From NCBI RefSeq assembly GCF_047675955.1, contig NC_132915.1:17775766-17839765 (forward strand): 64,000 bases of DNA. The letters are read 5' to 3'. The notes beneath the pieces are model-generated. The model made no database searches, was not told the origin of the DNA, and saw nothing but the letters and a program-made list of their open reading frames with translations. The position numbers and the translations under genes are program-made. Origin of the DNA: Chlorocebus sabaeus (taxonomy: Eukaryota > Chordata > Mammalia > Primates > Cercopithecidae). Below, one piece after another: positions 48,559 through 58,351 of this stretch. The number at the start of each line of letters is the position of its first letter. Within the stretch, counting starts at the first letter, position 1.

Positions 48559-49390
48559 GTATTAGTCAGCTTGGACTGTGTATCAGAGTTCTCTAGAGGG
48601 ACAGAACTAATAGGATAGATATATAGCTATAGCTATAGCTATAGATGTATAGATATGAGTTTATTAAGGAGTATTAACTCACACAATCACAAGGTCCCGC
48701 AATAGGCCATCTGTAAGCTGAGAAACAAGTAAGCCAGTCTGAGTCCCAAAGCTGAAGAACTTGGAGTCTGATGTTTGAGGGCAGGAAGCATCCAGCATGG
48801 GAGAAAGCTGTAGGCTGGGAGGCTAAGTCAGTCTAGTCTTTCCACATTTTTCTGCCTGCTTTACATTCTGGCAGCACTGGCAGCTGAATAAATGGTGCCC
48901 ACCCAGATTAAGGGTGGGTCTGCCTTCCCCAGCCCATTGACTCAAATGTTAATCTCCTTTGGCAATACTCTCACAGACACACCCAGGATCTTTGCATCCT
49001 TCAATCCAATCAAGTTGACACTCAGTATTAACCATCACAGGCTCCTATAACAAAATGACAGAGACTGGTAGCTTCAACAATAGACATTTATTTTCTACAG
49101 TTCTGGAACTTGGGAAGTCCAAGATGAAAGAAGATACTGTTTCTTGTGATGACCCTTTTCCTGGCTTAAAGACGGTCACCTTCTTGCTATGTCCTCACGT
49201 GGCAGTGAGAAGAAGCTCAGGTGTTTCTTGCTCTTCTTATATAGGCACGAATCCCTTCACGGGGGTTCCATCCTCATGACCGCATTTAAAACTAGACCCC
49301 TCCCAGAGGCCCAACCTCCTAATAACAGCACATTGAGGGTTAGGGTTCCAAAATATGAATTTCTGGGGGAATGCAAAATTTCAGTCTGTA
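48559..49390 (-). mobile_element. MaLR LTR (MLT1/MST-like), split by an ERVL LTR
   Basis: Antisense MaLR LTR whose two parts are 48559-48578 (tgtattagtcagcttggact) and 49040-49390. The second part contains cctataacaaaatgacagag, ttattttctacagttctgga, gctatgtcctcacgtggcag and, at the end, aaaatttcagtctgta. Joining the parts only as a description gives the normal family layout, so the ERVL LTR between them is the later insertion. Confidence 0.8.
48579..49039 (-). mobile_element. ERVL solo LTR (MLT2A type), nested
   Basis: Antisense LTR starting tgtatcagagttctctagag and ending ttaaccatcaca, closely related to the copy at 156-729 but about 110 bases shorter. It includes a local tatagc expansion at 48626-48645. 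It sits inside the MaLR LTR. Confidence 0.88.
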
Positions 49391-49399
49391 CCTCTTCAT

Positions 49400-49431
49400 C
49401 TATCTATCCATCCATCCATCCATTTATCCAT
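49400..49431 (+). repeat. TCCA/TCTA tetranucleotide run
   Basis: Short run of ctatctatccatccatccat directly after the MaLR LTR. Confidence 0.85.
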
Positions 49432-49659
49432 AGAACAATAACAACAATGGCTTCTAAGTTACTTCCTTATATTATTTCATTTTATCCTTTTAGAAATTTT
49501 CTCAGGTAAACAGTCCATAGCATAAGAACTGACTTCATTGAGACTCTTGAAGGTTGACTCTACTGTTTGTACAACTAATAAATGGTGGTGCAAGGAATTT
49601 ACCCCACATCTTCTCTGTCCTCCTCCCCTCACTCTCTCCCTCCCTCCCATGTACTGACT

Positions 49660-50090
49660 CCATTCCAGCCACATTACCTCACTAGCTGCTCCCTGAAGAC
49701 CCCAGGTGTCCTTCCCCTGAGCCTCTGCAGTGACTATTCTTATTATCTGGGATGCTCTTTGCTCAGATATCTAGCTCAGTTGCCTCTGACATTCACATTC
49801 CACTTTCCCAGTGAGGCTTGTCTTGTCCACAGTTCAAATGGAAACCCCTGCTTCTCTCTATCCACAATCTCAATCCCCCATGTACTTCTTTATTCTCCAT
49901 AGCATTTGTTACTGGCTAACCTACCAGATAATTTCCATGTTTGTTGCTTCTTTTCTCCGCTTCAGCTAGAATGCAGAGTCCACAAAGTCAGGAATTTTTC
50001 CTTTCTTGTAATTGACACTACTACCTACAATAGTCCACAGCACATCCCTGATGCTCGACAGATATGTTAAATTGATACAGTGAATGAACT
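49660..50090 (+). mobile_element. L2 LINE, 3' region
   Basis: Sense L2: tattatctgggatgctcttt, then ccactttcccagtgaggctt, then ttctccatagcatttgttac, gctagaatgcagagtccaca and ttaaattgatacagtgaatg. The ~106-codon frame at 49582-49902 is an L2 shadow. Confidence 0.75.
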
Positions 50091-50599
50091 GCTTTCCAAA
50101 TCGAATCTGGATTTTCCATCATCATCTCACACTATGAAAAGTAGAACTTATATTTTTGCCAAAATCACTCATGTTCGTTTACTCAAGCCAGATGATGAGG
50201 ATAGACCTGGGCTCGTTGCTGTCACCCAATTCACTTCCCTCTTCTCTGACCTCCTCACCATCCCTGCTGTCAGTTCCTTTACACCAGGAGCTCATTGCTT
50301 CATCTTTGCTTGGCCCACTGAAGTATCATTAAGCTTCCTTGCCTCTGCCCTGGCACCATTTACTTCTTCTTTCTCACACAGTCACAGGGAGGTTTCTAAA
50401 AGCTACATATAATCTTGTCATATCTTTGCTTACAATCCCTTCATGACTTTTCATACTTTCAGAAAAATGAACAGATGCCCTGTTGTGGTAGTTAAGTTTG
50501 TTTTCTTTCCACCCTTGTTGAAGCCTGCAGGTGCACCTCCCACCTTTGGTTTCACTCTTCAGACACACCTGACTACCCGTCTAGTGTCCCACTGACTGG
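50091..50599. other. Unrecognised; possibly more L2
   Basis: CT-rich sequence including cactcatgttcgtttactca. It lies between two L2 segments in the same orientation and may be a diverged L2 part. Confidence 0.35.
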
Positions 50600-50900
50600 T
50601 CATCTCCATTCTTTCTCTAGCTTTTTAATGCTATGGCTTTGTCCCTGAAGTAGCACTTCTCCACTTCTCTTCCTTGAAGTGCAGTTCATCCTTCATTTAC
50701 CCCAGAAGTAGCTGATGTTCTTCTTACCTGCTCCCATTATCTCAGCATCTAACTATCCAGTTAATTGTTTGGTCTGGTCCTCTGTCCCCCCAATTACATT
50801 GTAAATTTTCTGGGGCAAGAGATGTCTTTCAACTCTGTATCTTCAGGGCCTAGCACAGTTTATTATAAAGTCATCATTAGCAAATGTTGAATATGCTAGA
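50600..50900 (+). mobile_element. L2 LINE, 3' end
   Basis: Sense L2 3' terminus: tacattgtaaattttctggg, then tctgtatcttcagggcctag, then cacagtttattataaagtca and gcaaatgttgaat. Confidence 0.65.
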
Positions 50901-52189
50901 AGCTGAAGGAAATTCTGGTACTTTTCTCCTTTCCCCATCTTGAAATGGTTCTCCTGGGTTGCAAAATACCTTAGAAAAGATTGTATTTTCAGCAATTCAG
51001 TCTAATGGAGACCTAGCAGAATGCTAGGGTCAGCCAGATCTGGGTGTAATTGTAACTCTTGTGATTTGATATCTTGGTGATTTAGACTAGAGCCAGAGCA
51101 GTTCTTAAAGAGAATCTTTTCTGATCATTTTAAGCAGCATGATAAATTCTAAGTAAACATGAATTTTCAATAATTACAGAGTAGGCATGAGTGCTTCCTT
51201 TCTTGGTGCCTCTATGTGCAAGAAGCTGGATGCTAAGCCCAACCCCTCTGGGTGAAGTGGGAATCTGTAAGAATGACATGCCTAAGTCTAAGTTAAACAA
51301 AACGACACAAACGAAAGACATTTAAACACTTTTTTAAAATGAAAATGAGAAAGTGCAGGTTCCTAACACACATCAGGAAATATATTGTTTCCAATGAGAT
51401 AGGAGTGGTTGGAGGGAAGAACAGATGGAGGAGACAAGGACGGGCCACCTGGTCGCTCCCTGGTGTGAACCTCATGTCTTACTAGGTTGTCATCCCCGAT
51501 GCTCAAACCTCACACAGAGACTTCAGGACTCAGCCTGTGAAGTCAGAAAGGGTGGCTGCTTCCACATCCACCCTATTCCCTGGCACACAGAAAGTTTTGG
51601 GTAAAGTCAGCCTCAACACATCATTCCTCATACATGTCAATTCTTCCTCCACAGTGGAGTCAAAGAGCAAAGATACATGAGCAGAGGCACATTAGCAAGA
51701 ACAAGGTTTTAATACACACAATCGGGAAAGACAAGGGCCCATTGAGAAAAACGGGCAAGTGGAAAAGTAGCACCTGTGAATAACAGGGGGTATCCTGCCG
51801 GTTCAAAGATTAGAGAACTGGCTGGGGACTTGGGGCAGCCAGGTTAACAGTCAAGCCATGGGGAGTACAGCTGACACATGCTGGTTTCTTCTACCTTCCA
51901 TAGGGGAGTGTCTCAAATACACTGTGGTTCTGACTGGGCTTATCAGCCTCCTCATGCCCTCCAATATACACACACACACCCATTGAGGTTTGGGGCCTCT
52001 GTCTTCTAAAGGGAGAGAGCAGCTTAAGTTTAATTTAAAGGGGCTGAGCCCCTTCCTCCAGGGGCAAAGTTTGTTCATGGAGATCGCATGTGGAGAAGAA
52101 CTTGCTTCTTATTTGTCCCCCATCACACCACCTGTGTGTACCAGGTGGGCCTCAGGTGCTCTTTGTGAATGGGGGACTATAAGTGTGAC
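50901..52189. other. Unrecognised; 3' flank of the POM121-like relic
   Basis: No named repeat. There is a short ca run at about 51967-51979. The part next to the relic (51700-52189) could be its former 3' untranslated region, since the relic lies on the minus strand and ends here. I see no poly-T tract that would mark a retrocopy tail. Confidence 0.35.
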
Positions 52190-53070
52190 CACTCACAGCA
52201 TTTGTGGTGCTGTCCCCCACGACACCATCTGATCATTGTCCCGGTGGCCTTGGGTGCCTGACTGCTGGGCCGGCACATGAAGGCCTCTCATTATAGCTAT
52301 GGTGGAATTCACTATAGATGCACTACCTGTGTTTTGTCCAGGTGAGCCGATCATGGACTGATGGAAAAAGGAACCACAAGGACCTCCAACAATAGGAATG
52401 TGGTTGCCTCTTCCTGGTGCAACACCTGGGTTCTGGAGCGGTGCATGCCAGGTATTTGGCATGAAGGTGGAACAAGCAGGGATGGTGCTGGTGTTTGTAG
52501 CCACAACCAATGTGGTGTGAGCAGGTGAGCCCCAGGCTACCTGACCAAATGGGGGAACAGACTGGTGCTGGCTGTTTCCCTCCATCCTGGTATAGTTTTT
52601 GGTGTTCTTGATGTGGAACTGCGGAGACGTGCTAACCCCAATGTTTTCACCATGTCTAAGGTCTCCAGGTCTCATTATCCCCCGTGGACCTAGAGTAGAA
52701 TTGTCGACTGATGCAGTTACTGTCTCCGGTGCCAGACATCCTGGTGGTGTCTCTAAACGTAGATGACTTGGCTGTGCCAATGAGGAAAGCACTTGGGTTT
52801 TTAATCATATCTGGCTGCACATTGATAGGCAGGCCAAATGCAAAATATGGTAATGTCACAGTGGTGAGATCTGCTGCCACTATGCTGCCACTGTGTGGCT
52901 GGGCTGCAAGAACACCTTAGGCCTATAACTGGTGCTGGGGTCGCTGGGTTTCCCAGAATAAAAGAACGCTCTGACTTATCCTGCCCATGAGAAGCCCCAA
53001 ATACGGGCTGGCAAGTGGAGCATGGATTTACAGCATGGTGGGAAGTTGGGATCGGACCCATGACTGACTG

Positions 53071-53446
53071 TGCAGGTAAATTAGTGAAGATGTGGGCTGA
53101 GACAATGTTGCCACTGGGTTCATGGTCCAGAACCATGAAACACCAGACAAGATAGGATGCACTTCTTCCTTGAGACAGCAGCAGACTGAAAGACAACAGC
53201 TTTTCAATAAGGAGTCGTATCCACAGTGCTGCTGCCAGTGGTAGGAATGGATGATGATGATGCAGAGGTTCCACTCCCTAAACTGGAGGTGTCTGGAGGA
53301 GCCATCGTGGGAAGGCTCAGGAAAACAGGGTTACTGGGGAGACAGACTTTCCAACACTGTCTATCAGGGGCCTCCAGTGTGAGCTGAGCGGTGGCGCCCG
53401 GATTTACAATGTGATTAGAAGTTACAGTTGGTCCTATGACTGACTG
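53071..53446 (-). repeat. Tandem unit 1 of 3 in the POM121-like relic
   Basis: A 376-base unit beginning tgcaggtaaattagtgaaga on the plus strand. It aligns along its whole length with the next two units through shared anchors: agacagcagcagact, cagtgctgctg, ggtaggaatggatgatgat, cctccagtgtgagctgagc and gatttacaatgtgattag. Translated on the minus strand, it holds a serine/threonine block SSSIPTTGSSTVDTT. Confidence 0.85.
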
Positions 53447-53805
53447 TGCAGGCAAACTGGTGGAGATGTGAACTGAGGCAATGTTTCTATTGAGTTGTTT
53501 GTTTGTAGAAGCAGAGAGCCCCAGATAAGACAGGATGCACTTCTTCCTTGAGACAGCAGCAGAGTGGAAGATGGCAGCTTTTGAAAAATGGGTGGTATCC
53601 ATAGCCTTGCTGTCAATGGTAGGAAGGAAAGATGATGTTGCAGAGGTGCTGCTTCCTATACTGGAGGTGTCTGGGAAGTCTCAGAAAACCACTGAGGAGA
53701 GAGGCTTTCCACTGCCGACCATCAGGGACCTACAGTGTGAGCTGAGCAGTGGCTCCCTGATTTTACAGTATGGCTAGAAATTACAATTGGTCCTACCACT
53801 GACTG
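53447..53805 (-). repeat. Tandem unit 2 of 3 in the POM121-like relic
   Basis: A 359-base unit beginning tgcaggcaaactggtggaga. It shares the anchors gatgcacttcttccttgaga, ttgctgtcaatggtaggaa and cagtgtgagctgagcagtgg with its neighbours. It is shorter than unit 1 by small deletions not in multiples of three, which contributes to the frame changes. Confidence 0.85.
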
Positions 53806-54173
53806 TGCAGGCAAACTGGTGGAGACACGAACTGAGGCAGTGTTGCCACTGGGTTGTGTATTCCCAGAACCAGGGAGCCCCAGATGAGACAAGGATACAC
53901 TTCTTCCATGAGACAGAGGCAGACTGGAAGATGACAGCTTTTGAATAAGGGTAGTATCCACAGCACTGCTGTCAATGGTAGGAATGGATGATGATGTTGC
54001 AGAGGTGCTGCTCCCTAAAGTGGATGAGTCAAAATGGGATGACTCAGAATAACAGGGGTACTGGGGAGACAAGCGTTCCATTGCTGCCCATTAGGGGCCC
54101 CCAGTGTGAGTGGAGTAGTGGCTCCCAGATTTACAGTGTAGTTAGAAGTTGTCATTGCTCCCATGACTGGCTG
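53806..54173 (-). repeat. Tandem unit 3 of 3 in the POM121-like relic
   Basis: A 368-base unit beginning tgcaggcaaactggtggaga, the same 20 bases as unit 2. It contains SSSIPTIDSSAVDTT on the minus strand. A fourth start (tgcagacaaactggtggaga) at 54174 continues for only about 45 bases before the similarity ends, so the array is three complete units plus a stub. Confidence 0.85.
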
Positions 54174-54211
54174 TGCAGACAAACTGGTGGAGACTTGGGC
54201 TGAAGCAATGC

Positions 54212-54339
54212 CCAAGTCAGGGGTGGGAGGAGGAGCTGGGACCTGGGAAGTGTAGGTGGCCAGGCACAGGGAGTATGAAGTCTCTGCAGGTGTGAAGACA
54301 GTAGGTGCAGGCTGGGGGGTGCTGCGGTTTGCCTTGGCC
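54212..54339 (-). repeat. Direct duplicate block, copy A, in the POM121-like relic
   Basis: About 128 bases nearly matching 54951-55077. Shared wording includes aggaggagctgggacctg, aagtgtaggtggccagg and gtttgccttggcc. Counting by eye I find roughly 17 differences. On the minus strand both copies encode a block ending in LATYT and PAPP. Confidence 0.85.
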
Positions 54340-54950
54340 AAATCAGGGGTCCCAAATTTGGGCTGAGGGGTGGGACTGGGGAATAGAAATGTAGCTGGGT
54401 GGATGTAGGTTGAGTCTTACCAGGGTGGTCCTGCTGTACACGGCTATCAACTTGGGAAATTGGGAGAGCTCTCATCCTGGAGCTTGAGGAAGTTCTGAAC
54501 ATTACAGCCGTAGGTGGGAAAGTGGTGTCCCTATCGAGGACCTGAGGATCTGAAGGAGGCTGCAAGGTCTGGTGGGCAGATGTGTTTGCTGTGATGGTGG
54601 AAATGACTGCTGTGGAATTCATCTGCTTGCTGGTGATAACAGAGAGCCTGGTGGAAGGTCCTGGAAGAAGAGTAGGAGAGGAAAGAGGAGGAAGGGAATG
54701 TACACACGTGGCTGAAGGGGACTCCCTTCTGAAGGGAAGCTGGAAGGAGAAAGATGTGGGGCGAGGTGTCGGGGGGTCAGAAGTGGGAGGTACTGAAGCT
54801 ACTCCAGAATGAGAAGAACCTCCTTCCTCATTAGGTGCAACCCTAAAAATGGGAACAAGGTCAGTGGGAAGAGACAATGGAGAGTTAGGGATTTTGGATA
54901 TTCTTGGTGTGAAGGACAGGCAGGATAGGGGATCTGGTAGCCAGCTCAGC

Positions 54951-55077
54951 CAAGTCAAGAGTGGAAGGAGGAGCTGGGACCTGCTAAGTGTAGGTGGCCA
55001 GGGACAGGGAGTCTGAAGTTTCTGCATGTGGGGAGATAGCAGGGGCAGGCTGGATGGTGCTGCAGTTTGCCTTGGCC
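54951..55077 (-). repeat. Direct duplicate block, copy B, in the POM121-like relic
   Basis: Partner of 54212-54339, about 739 bases away in the same orientation. It has an in-frame stop (LATYT then stop) where copy A reads through with serine, so the two copies decayed separately after duplication. Confidence 0.85.
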
Positions 55078-56234
55078 TCTGTTTTATCCTCCAAGATTTT
55101 GCTATTCTGTTTACACCCCATGCTGTTCTCCAAGTTGCCCAGGTATCCCTCAATAGACAGGCAGGGAAGCTTAGCAGGTGGAGACAGCTCACCTCTATTA
55201 CATCAATCACAGGCTGGGGTGAGGGCCAGCAGCGGTAGAATCTGCTTTTTCCTTTTGCAGGGCCTGTTGCTGGCAGCTCTGGGTGGAGAAGAGTTCCATG
55301 ATGGAAGAGCTGAAGGCTTCTTGCCCTGCATCTTCTTCCCCTACATCAGCAAGCTTGGAGAGCCGCGTGGGTGGTCTTCATCCAGCACCTTCCTGGCCAC
55401 CTTCACTGGCAGCAGGGAGCAGCCCGGGGCCAGGTCCGGGAGCACTGCTGGGGCTGGGTCAGGCTTCCCAAGGGGAAGGCCACCTCCAGCAGGGTTGTGT
55501 GAGCTGAGGGCTTCGTGGCCCTCCCAGAAGGAGCTACTCACTTACTGGAGACACCTGGGCCTTCTCTCTCAAGTGGTTTTCTGACAAGTAGAGGTGGGCA
55601 TTTCCCTGCAGAGGCCCTGGCCTGTACCCGAAAGATATGAGGTCTCCCTGGGTCTCTAGGTCCCTAGTTGTGGATGACGTCTCACTGCCGTGGCTATAGG
55701 GGCCCTTTTCTTGTCATCCTGCTCCTGGGTCTCTACGTGATGCTCCTGCGTCACTGTTCTGGGCTCCTCTTTGGCCCTTCCCTTAGTCTCCTTCGGGAGC
55801 CTGGCTGGGACCTGCTCAGGTGGTGAAGGCAGCCGGAGAGCAATGTTGCGGCCGGGAGGGTGCAGCAGCCTCCGGGAGTTCCTAGCAGGTGGCTCAGAGG
55901 CCACAGCCTGCAGGAACCCCAGAGGGTCGCCCTTGTCATGCGGGAGAGGACAAGGGGTGCCACACAAGCTGCCTGGAGAGGAGGGCCTAGGAGGCCACAG
56001 CGGGTTGAACAGGAATCAGAAAGGGCCTGGGTGTCCCAGGCAGGTGCAGAGGCCTTGAGGGTGAGGGGCGGGAGCTGGCCCGGGAGCCTGCAGCCAGACC
56101 AGGGAAGAAATGTGTGAAGTAAATTGCCCATCTCAAGCGAAGGACAGAAGCAGAGGTGACGAACCTCCATCTGGCTACAGGAAAGATTGAGAAAACACCA
56201 TGTCTCCACAATAAGGAGTCACACGGGCCAGAGC

Positions 56235-56320
56235 TGAGCTGTGGAATCACACAGCCTGGGTTCACAGCCTGGCTGGGCCACTGCCACCTGAATGACCTGG
56301 AGAAGAGTCTCAGGCCCAAA
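56235..56320 (+). mobile_element. MIR fragment
   Basis: gctgtggaatcacacagcct, then gggttcacagcctggctggg, then ccactgccacctgaatgacc and tggagaagagtctc follow the MIR core in sense. It lies upstream of the POM121-like relic and marks where the recognisable coding similarity has ended. Confidence 0.65.
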
Positions 56321-56739
56321 TGTTGTTTTAGCAACATCCAGTACAAAACGAAGGAGTGTTTTAGCAAATTTGTAAAAAGAAGCGAGCACAACTCGCTCGA
56401 GATGGGCAATTTACATGTATTTTCTCTGGGTACTTTGCATGGTGGCATATACGTAATAAGCACATACACTCCCAGGATGAGGCCTTTACCTCAACTCATA
56501 AGTTGACCCTGGCCCACACCGGGCTCCAGTCCACTAACAAAATGTAGGGCAGGGACCAGCAGTTGTCACACTGGGTCATGCCACATTTCTCCTCTAATGG
56601 AGCCTTGCAGCCCAGACGATCTTTTTGGTCCAGTGTGAAGTATCTAAGTATATAAAGATTATGTTCTAGATCCATTATGGTCTATCCAGAAAGAAATTCA
56701 CCAGTGGATTATTTCTTATGGATAAGAATCCATGTTCTC
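56321..56739. other. No recognised feature
   Basis: Unique-looking sequence between the MIR and an L1 tail. Confidence 0.4.
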
Positions 56740-56945
56740 CAGTGAGAACAGTTGTTCACAGGGCGGGGAACATCACACACCGGGGCTGTCGGGGGGTGGG
56801 GGGTTGGGGGAGGGATAGTATTAGGAGAAATATCTAATGTAAATGATGACTCGATGGGTGCAGCAAACCAACATGGCACGTGTATACCTATGTAACAAAC
56901 CTGTACGTTGTGCACATGCACCCTAGAACTTAAACAATAATAAAG
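56740..56945 (+). mobile_element. L1PA 3' UTR, strongly 5'-truncated
   Basis: Only the last ~205 bases of an L1 in sense: ggggaacatcacacaccggg, then a G-rich run ggggggtggggggttggggg, then catgcaccctagaactta and aataataaagaa. An imperfect target duplication around agaatccatgtt is seen on the two sides (about 56725-56738 and 56947-56960). Confidence 0.92.
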
Positions 56946-56960
56946 AAAGAATCCATGTTT

Positions 56961-58351
56961 TCTGGTCTTCCTGCAATATGTCTAGAAAGCAACTATATCA
57001 TTTACTTGCCAGTTAATATTGGAGTAATGTATTGAATTAAAATATGATCAATACAATTTGGTCATTGTGAGCATGCCAGCTGGATCTACTCCTCACCACA
57101 CGTTATTGTCACCTAAGTATCACTCTAAACCTTCTTATGCCCAAGAGAGGAGACATGATCTTCAGTGTCAGGACAAGAGAAATGTGTGTTACTGTCCTAG
57201 GAACTAGAAGCTTCAGCATGACAAGAAAGATCTGAAAATCCTACAGGAATTTGCCTAGTTCAAATCTTATTTCTCGGGCTTATTTCAGTGATGTGTTTTT
57301 CCCTCTTGGGCTGATGTGGTGTATGAAATATATGACATGCAGAAGTTTCAGAACCAAGAACAGAGCTCTCTAAACATTTTTCATATAACGTTACATTTTA
57401 AAACATCTATTTAAAATAACACTGGACATAATTAACATACTATAAAATTGGTTTTAGCCCTCTCCTCATAAGACTCCTTTTATAGCATATCAGAGCAAAT
57501 TTGGAGTTCTATTCCCAACAAGGCTGAGGTTGGTAGAACACAAAAAGTTTTGCTCAGACCCAAATTCTGTTTGAAAAGAGAAGAAATATTATAAGCCCTT
57601 TCTAACCAGGGCATAAATGGATTACAGTTATGGCATTTAACCATAATTCCTTGCTATCATTTGGAGAGAGTTCAATTAGGAATAATCTCTTGATTTTGTT
57701 TTCTGGAACAAAACAAACTGGTACAAATTTTGGACAAAGATTTCCTAGAGGAACTATGAAGAAAGATAATCATATGTCAGACTTACTTACAAATAATAAA
57801 TTACTATCATATTCATTTTTTTCTCCAAAAAGGAAAAACATTATTAAACATATAATGCATATTTGGACTTCAGGACAATACAAGGAAATTTGGACAAGGA
57901 TATTCCACAAAAAATCACCTCTTTCTTTTTTTGAGGGAAAAAAGGAACAATTTTCAATCATAAAAAATGAACCTCGGGTTGGCCAGTTTGGGATGGAATT
58001 GTGGTAGTGACAATAAACCATAGCTGGCAAACTGTGGTTGACGCTCTTACTTGCCCTTTTCTTGTCTTGATCACCAACAATCCATTGGAAGTCATATAGA
58101 GTCAGCATGGGGACATACTGAGTCCTCTGGACTTTACTGACCTATGGAGTTCATTAAATAAACTTTTTTCCTCTAAAATACCTTTTGTCTCCTTGCTGTC
58201 AGTCACTACACATTCCTCTCCTATGAACAAAAGTTCTCTAATTTGGTGGAAAGAGACTTTATTCCAATGAATAGTTTGGAAACTATAGCCTCCTGTACAA
58301 AGCAAAGGAGTATTCCAGACAACAAAGAGAAGGACTAGGATGGGTTTTAGG
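56961..58351. other. Unrecognised
   Basis: No named repeat. The 125-codon frame at 57630-58007 overlaps a 112-codon frame on the other strand; neither shows a recognised domain. The 57990-58200 part has LTR-like wording (ttaaataaacttttttcctc) but cannot be placed. Confidence 0.35.

Larger units (their letters stand above)
52190..56100 (-). pseudogene. POM121-family (POM121L-like) pseudogene
   Basis: Minus-strand relic of the POM121 family, which in intact form anchors nuclear pores with an N-terminal membrane region and a C-terminal FG-repeat tail. Translated pieces resemble the family in the right order. Near 55880-55990 is an ARNSR motif followed by PPG..IALRLPSPPEQ. Near 55720-55800 is KET followed by a glutamate/glutamine-rich stretch and KKR. 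At 55110-55270 are CKRKKQILPL, RGELSPPAKL and ILEDKTEAK. At 52940-53050 is QPVFGASHGQ followed by SFILGNPATPAPV. At 52330-52450 is NPGVAPGRG followed by IVGGPCGSFF. The frame shifts at least six times and has internal stops (for example after QLGT near 55665 and after SLLM near 55340). Most FG dipeptides are lost. No introns are visible across regions that I expect to be multi-exon in POM121, so a retrogene origin is likely (inference). It holds two internal duplications. It is not a working gene. It may be a POM121L2-type copy, but I cannot be sure. Confidence 0.8.

Noticed and set aside
48503..49431. Possible CRISPR-like repeat spacing from the CTAC and TCCA runs
   Set aside because: They are tetranucleotide microsatellites bordering an LTR in a primate genome, with no regular spacers.
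51700..52189. A poly-T tract or target duplication marking the POM121-like relic as a recent retrocopy
   Set aside because: I found neither at its 3' side, so retroposition is only inferred from the lack of introns and the event, if real, is old.
54994..55584. A 196-codon plus-strand open frame
   Set aside because: It lies antisense to the POM121-like relic, whose minus-strand translation has the family resemblance. The plus-strand protein shows none.
57630..58007. A 125-codon plus-strand frame
   Set aside because: It overlaps a 112-codon minus-strand frame, shows no recognised motif and sits in AT-rich sequence.
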